Shown one piece after another: positions 22,999 through 23,795 of a stretch of DNA of 23,795 nucleotides. Both the position numbers and the translations under genes were made by a program. The stretch covers positions 1 through 23,795 of the forward strand of contig DATICE010000211.1 in assembly GCA_035456985.1 (NCBI GenBank). The letters run 5' to 3'. Within the stretch, counting starts at the first letter, position 1. Each line of letters begins with the position of its first letter. This DNA comes from SG8-41 sp035456985 (lineage in GTDB: Bacteria; Pseudomonadota; Gammaproteobacteria; Burkholderiales; SG8-41). The notes under the pieces are model-generated. The model did no database searches. It worked only from the letters and a program-made list of their open reading frames with translations, and was not told where the DNA came from.

Positions 22999-23119
22999 TC
23001 ACCGGTCGTCCGGTGCTTGCCGTTTGACATCGGAATACGCAATTGGCTCCCGGCCCCGGCCCGGGGCGCGGAGCGAGGGGGCTTTTGCCGCGCGGTGGTT
23101 TTTCCGCCCGGCCGACGGC

Positions 23120-23795
23120 TCACTTGTGCCAGAACGCGGGCGTGAGGATGACGAGCACGGTCAGGAGCTCCAGGCGCCCGAGCAGCATGGTCGCGGTGCA
23201 CACCCAGGTCTGAAAGTCGGTCAGCACCGAGAAGTTGCCCGCCGGCCCGACGTGGTGCAGGCCGGGTCCGATGTTGTTGAGCGAGGCGACGATCGCGGAG
23301 AACGCGGTGATGGCGTCGAGCCCGGTCAAGGTGAGCAGCAGCGTCATGCTGACCAGCGTCGCGAGCCACGCGAAAAAGAACGCGAGCACCGAGAACACCA
23401 CCTGGTCGGGCACGACCCGTTCGCCGATCTTCAGGGGGGAGACCGCGCTCGGATGGGCGAGCTTGGTGAACTCCCGGTAGACCTGGCGGTAGAGGATCAT
23501 CGCCCTGATCATCTTGATGCCGCCGCCCGCCGAGCCCGAGCAGGCGACGAAGGTGCCGAGGAAGATCAGCCACAGCGGCGCGAGCACGGGCCACAGCGCG
23601 TAGTCCGTCGTGGCATAGCCGGTATTGGTGGCGACCGAGATCGTGTTGAACGCCGCGTAGCGTACGGTGGAGGCGAAATCGGGGTAAACGCCGCACGCCC
23701 ACAGGAACAGCGTGATGCCAACGACGCTCACCGCGAGCACGCCGAGGTAGTAGGGCAACTCGGAATCGTGGCGGTAGGCGAGGACGCTTTTTTCC
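23120..23795 (-). CDS. trkH: Trk potassium uptake transmembrane protein TrkH, C-terminal part
   Basis: The last 225 codons of a TrkH/KtrB cation channel are present; the 5' end is beyond the window, and a TTG inside (at 23758) is not the start. Visible hallmarks are the selectivity-type loop TISVATNTGYATTDY, CSGSAGGGIKMIR, the last pore block SAIVASLNNIGPGL, and the end LLGRLELLTVLVILTPAFWHK. TrkH forms the inner membrane channel for K+ uptake with the cytoplasmic NAD-binding TrkA, whose gene may lie outside the window. The 121-bp gap to yqgE is GC-rich, and I see no clear terminator in it. Confidence 0.95.
   Translation of the reverse strand, partial: EKSVLAYRHDSELPYYLGVLAVSVVGITLFLWACGVYPDFASTVRYAAFNTISVATNTGYATTDYALWPVLAPLWLIFLGTFVACSGSAGGGIKMIRAMILYRQVYREFTKLAHPSAVSPLKIGERVVPDQVVFSVLAFFFAWLATLVSMTLLLTLTGLDAITAFSAIVASLNNIGPGLHHVGPAGNFSVLTDFQTWVCTATMLLGRLELLTVLVILTPAFWHK

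Noticed and set aside
22999..23119. Intrinsic terminator after trkH
   Set aside because: The gap is GC-rich with A/T runs, but I could not find a stem followed directly by a T tract in the direction of trkH transcription.

Overview
The window is a stretch of GC-rich bacterial chromosome that fits a betaproteobacterium. The evidence is gene content and order: glnA followed by a DUF4124 gene and ntrBC, the yqgE-ruvX-pyrR-pyrB-pyrC' cluster, and a PIMT-like gene next to tolC and near waaA. Class-level assignment is an inference, and some gammaproteobacteria share parts of this order. Genes are tightly packed with many 1-4 bp overlaps. I see no tRNA, rRNA, CRISPR array, phage gene or complete insertion sequence.

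Layout. 1-2831: the 3' end of waaA (+) converges on a leftward operon of a PIMT-like methyltransferase, tolC and 5-formyl-THF cyclo-ligase. 2832-4924: a TPP riboswitch and thiC (+). 5095-8902: a macA-macB-type efflux system (+) with the ATPase and permease on separate genes. The two macB halves are separated by about 240 bp of palindrome-rich repeat flanked by a 9-bp direct repeat. 8932-10202: uppP (+) converging on a rhodanese gene (-). 10300-15097: the nitrogen module, with two NtrC boxes and a sigma-54 promoter driving glnA, a strong terminator, another NtrC box, a small secreted DUF4124 protein, then ntrB and ntrC, followed by a DUF427 gene. 15406-23795: a long leftward block. Read in transcription order it is trkH (5' end outside the window), yqgE, ruvX, pyrR, pyrB, pyrC' (a dihydroorotase homologue that has lost its metal ligands), prlC, a periplasmic tandem glutaredoxin and xth.

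How the parts work together. TolC and the MacA/MacB-like proteins could form one tripartite exporter, although they are in different operons. GlnA, NtrB and NtrC form the classical nitrogen circuit, and the NtrC boxes suggest activation of glnA and autoregulation of ntrBC. PyrB and PyrC' are probably subunits of one class A aspartate transcarbamoylase, as in Pseudomonas.

The content is mostly housekeeping, and I found no convincing wholly new system. The points most worth a second look are the repeat insertion inside the macB pair, a Spy/CpxP-like insertion in MacA, the CX3C tandem glutaredoxin, the inverted array of 7-bp repeats before prlC, and the regulatory sites around glnA-ntrBC and thiC. 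All functional statements rest on recognising sequence families by eye; no database search was run.
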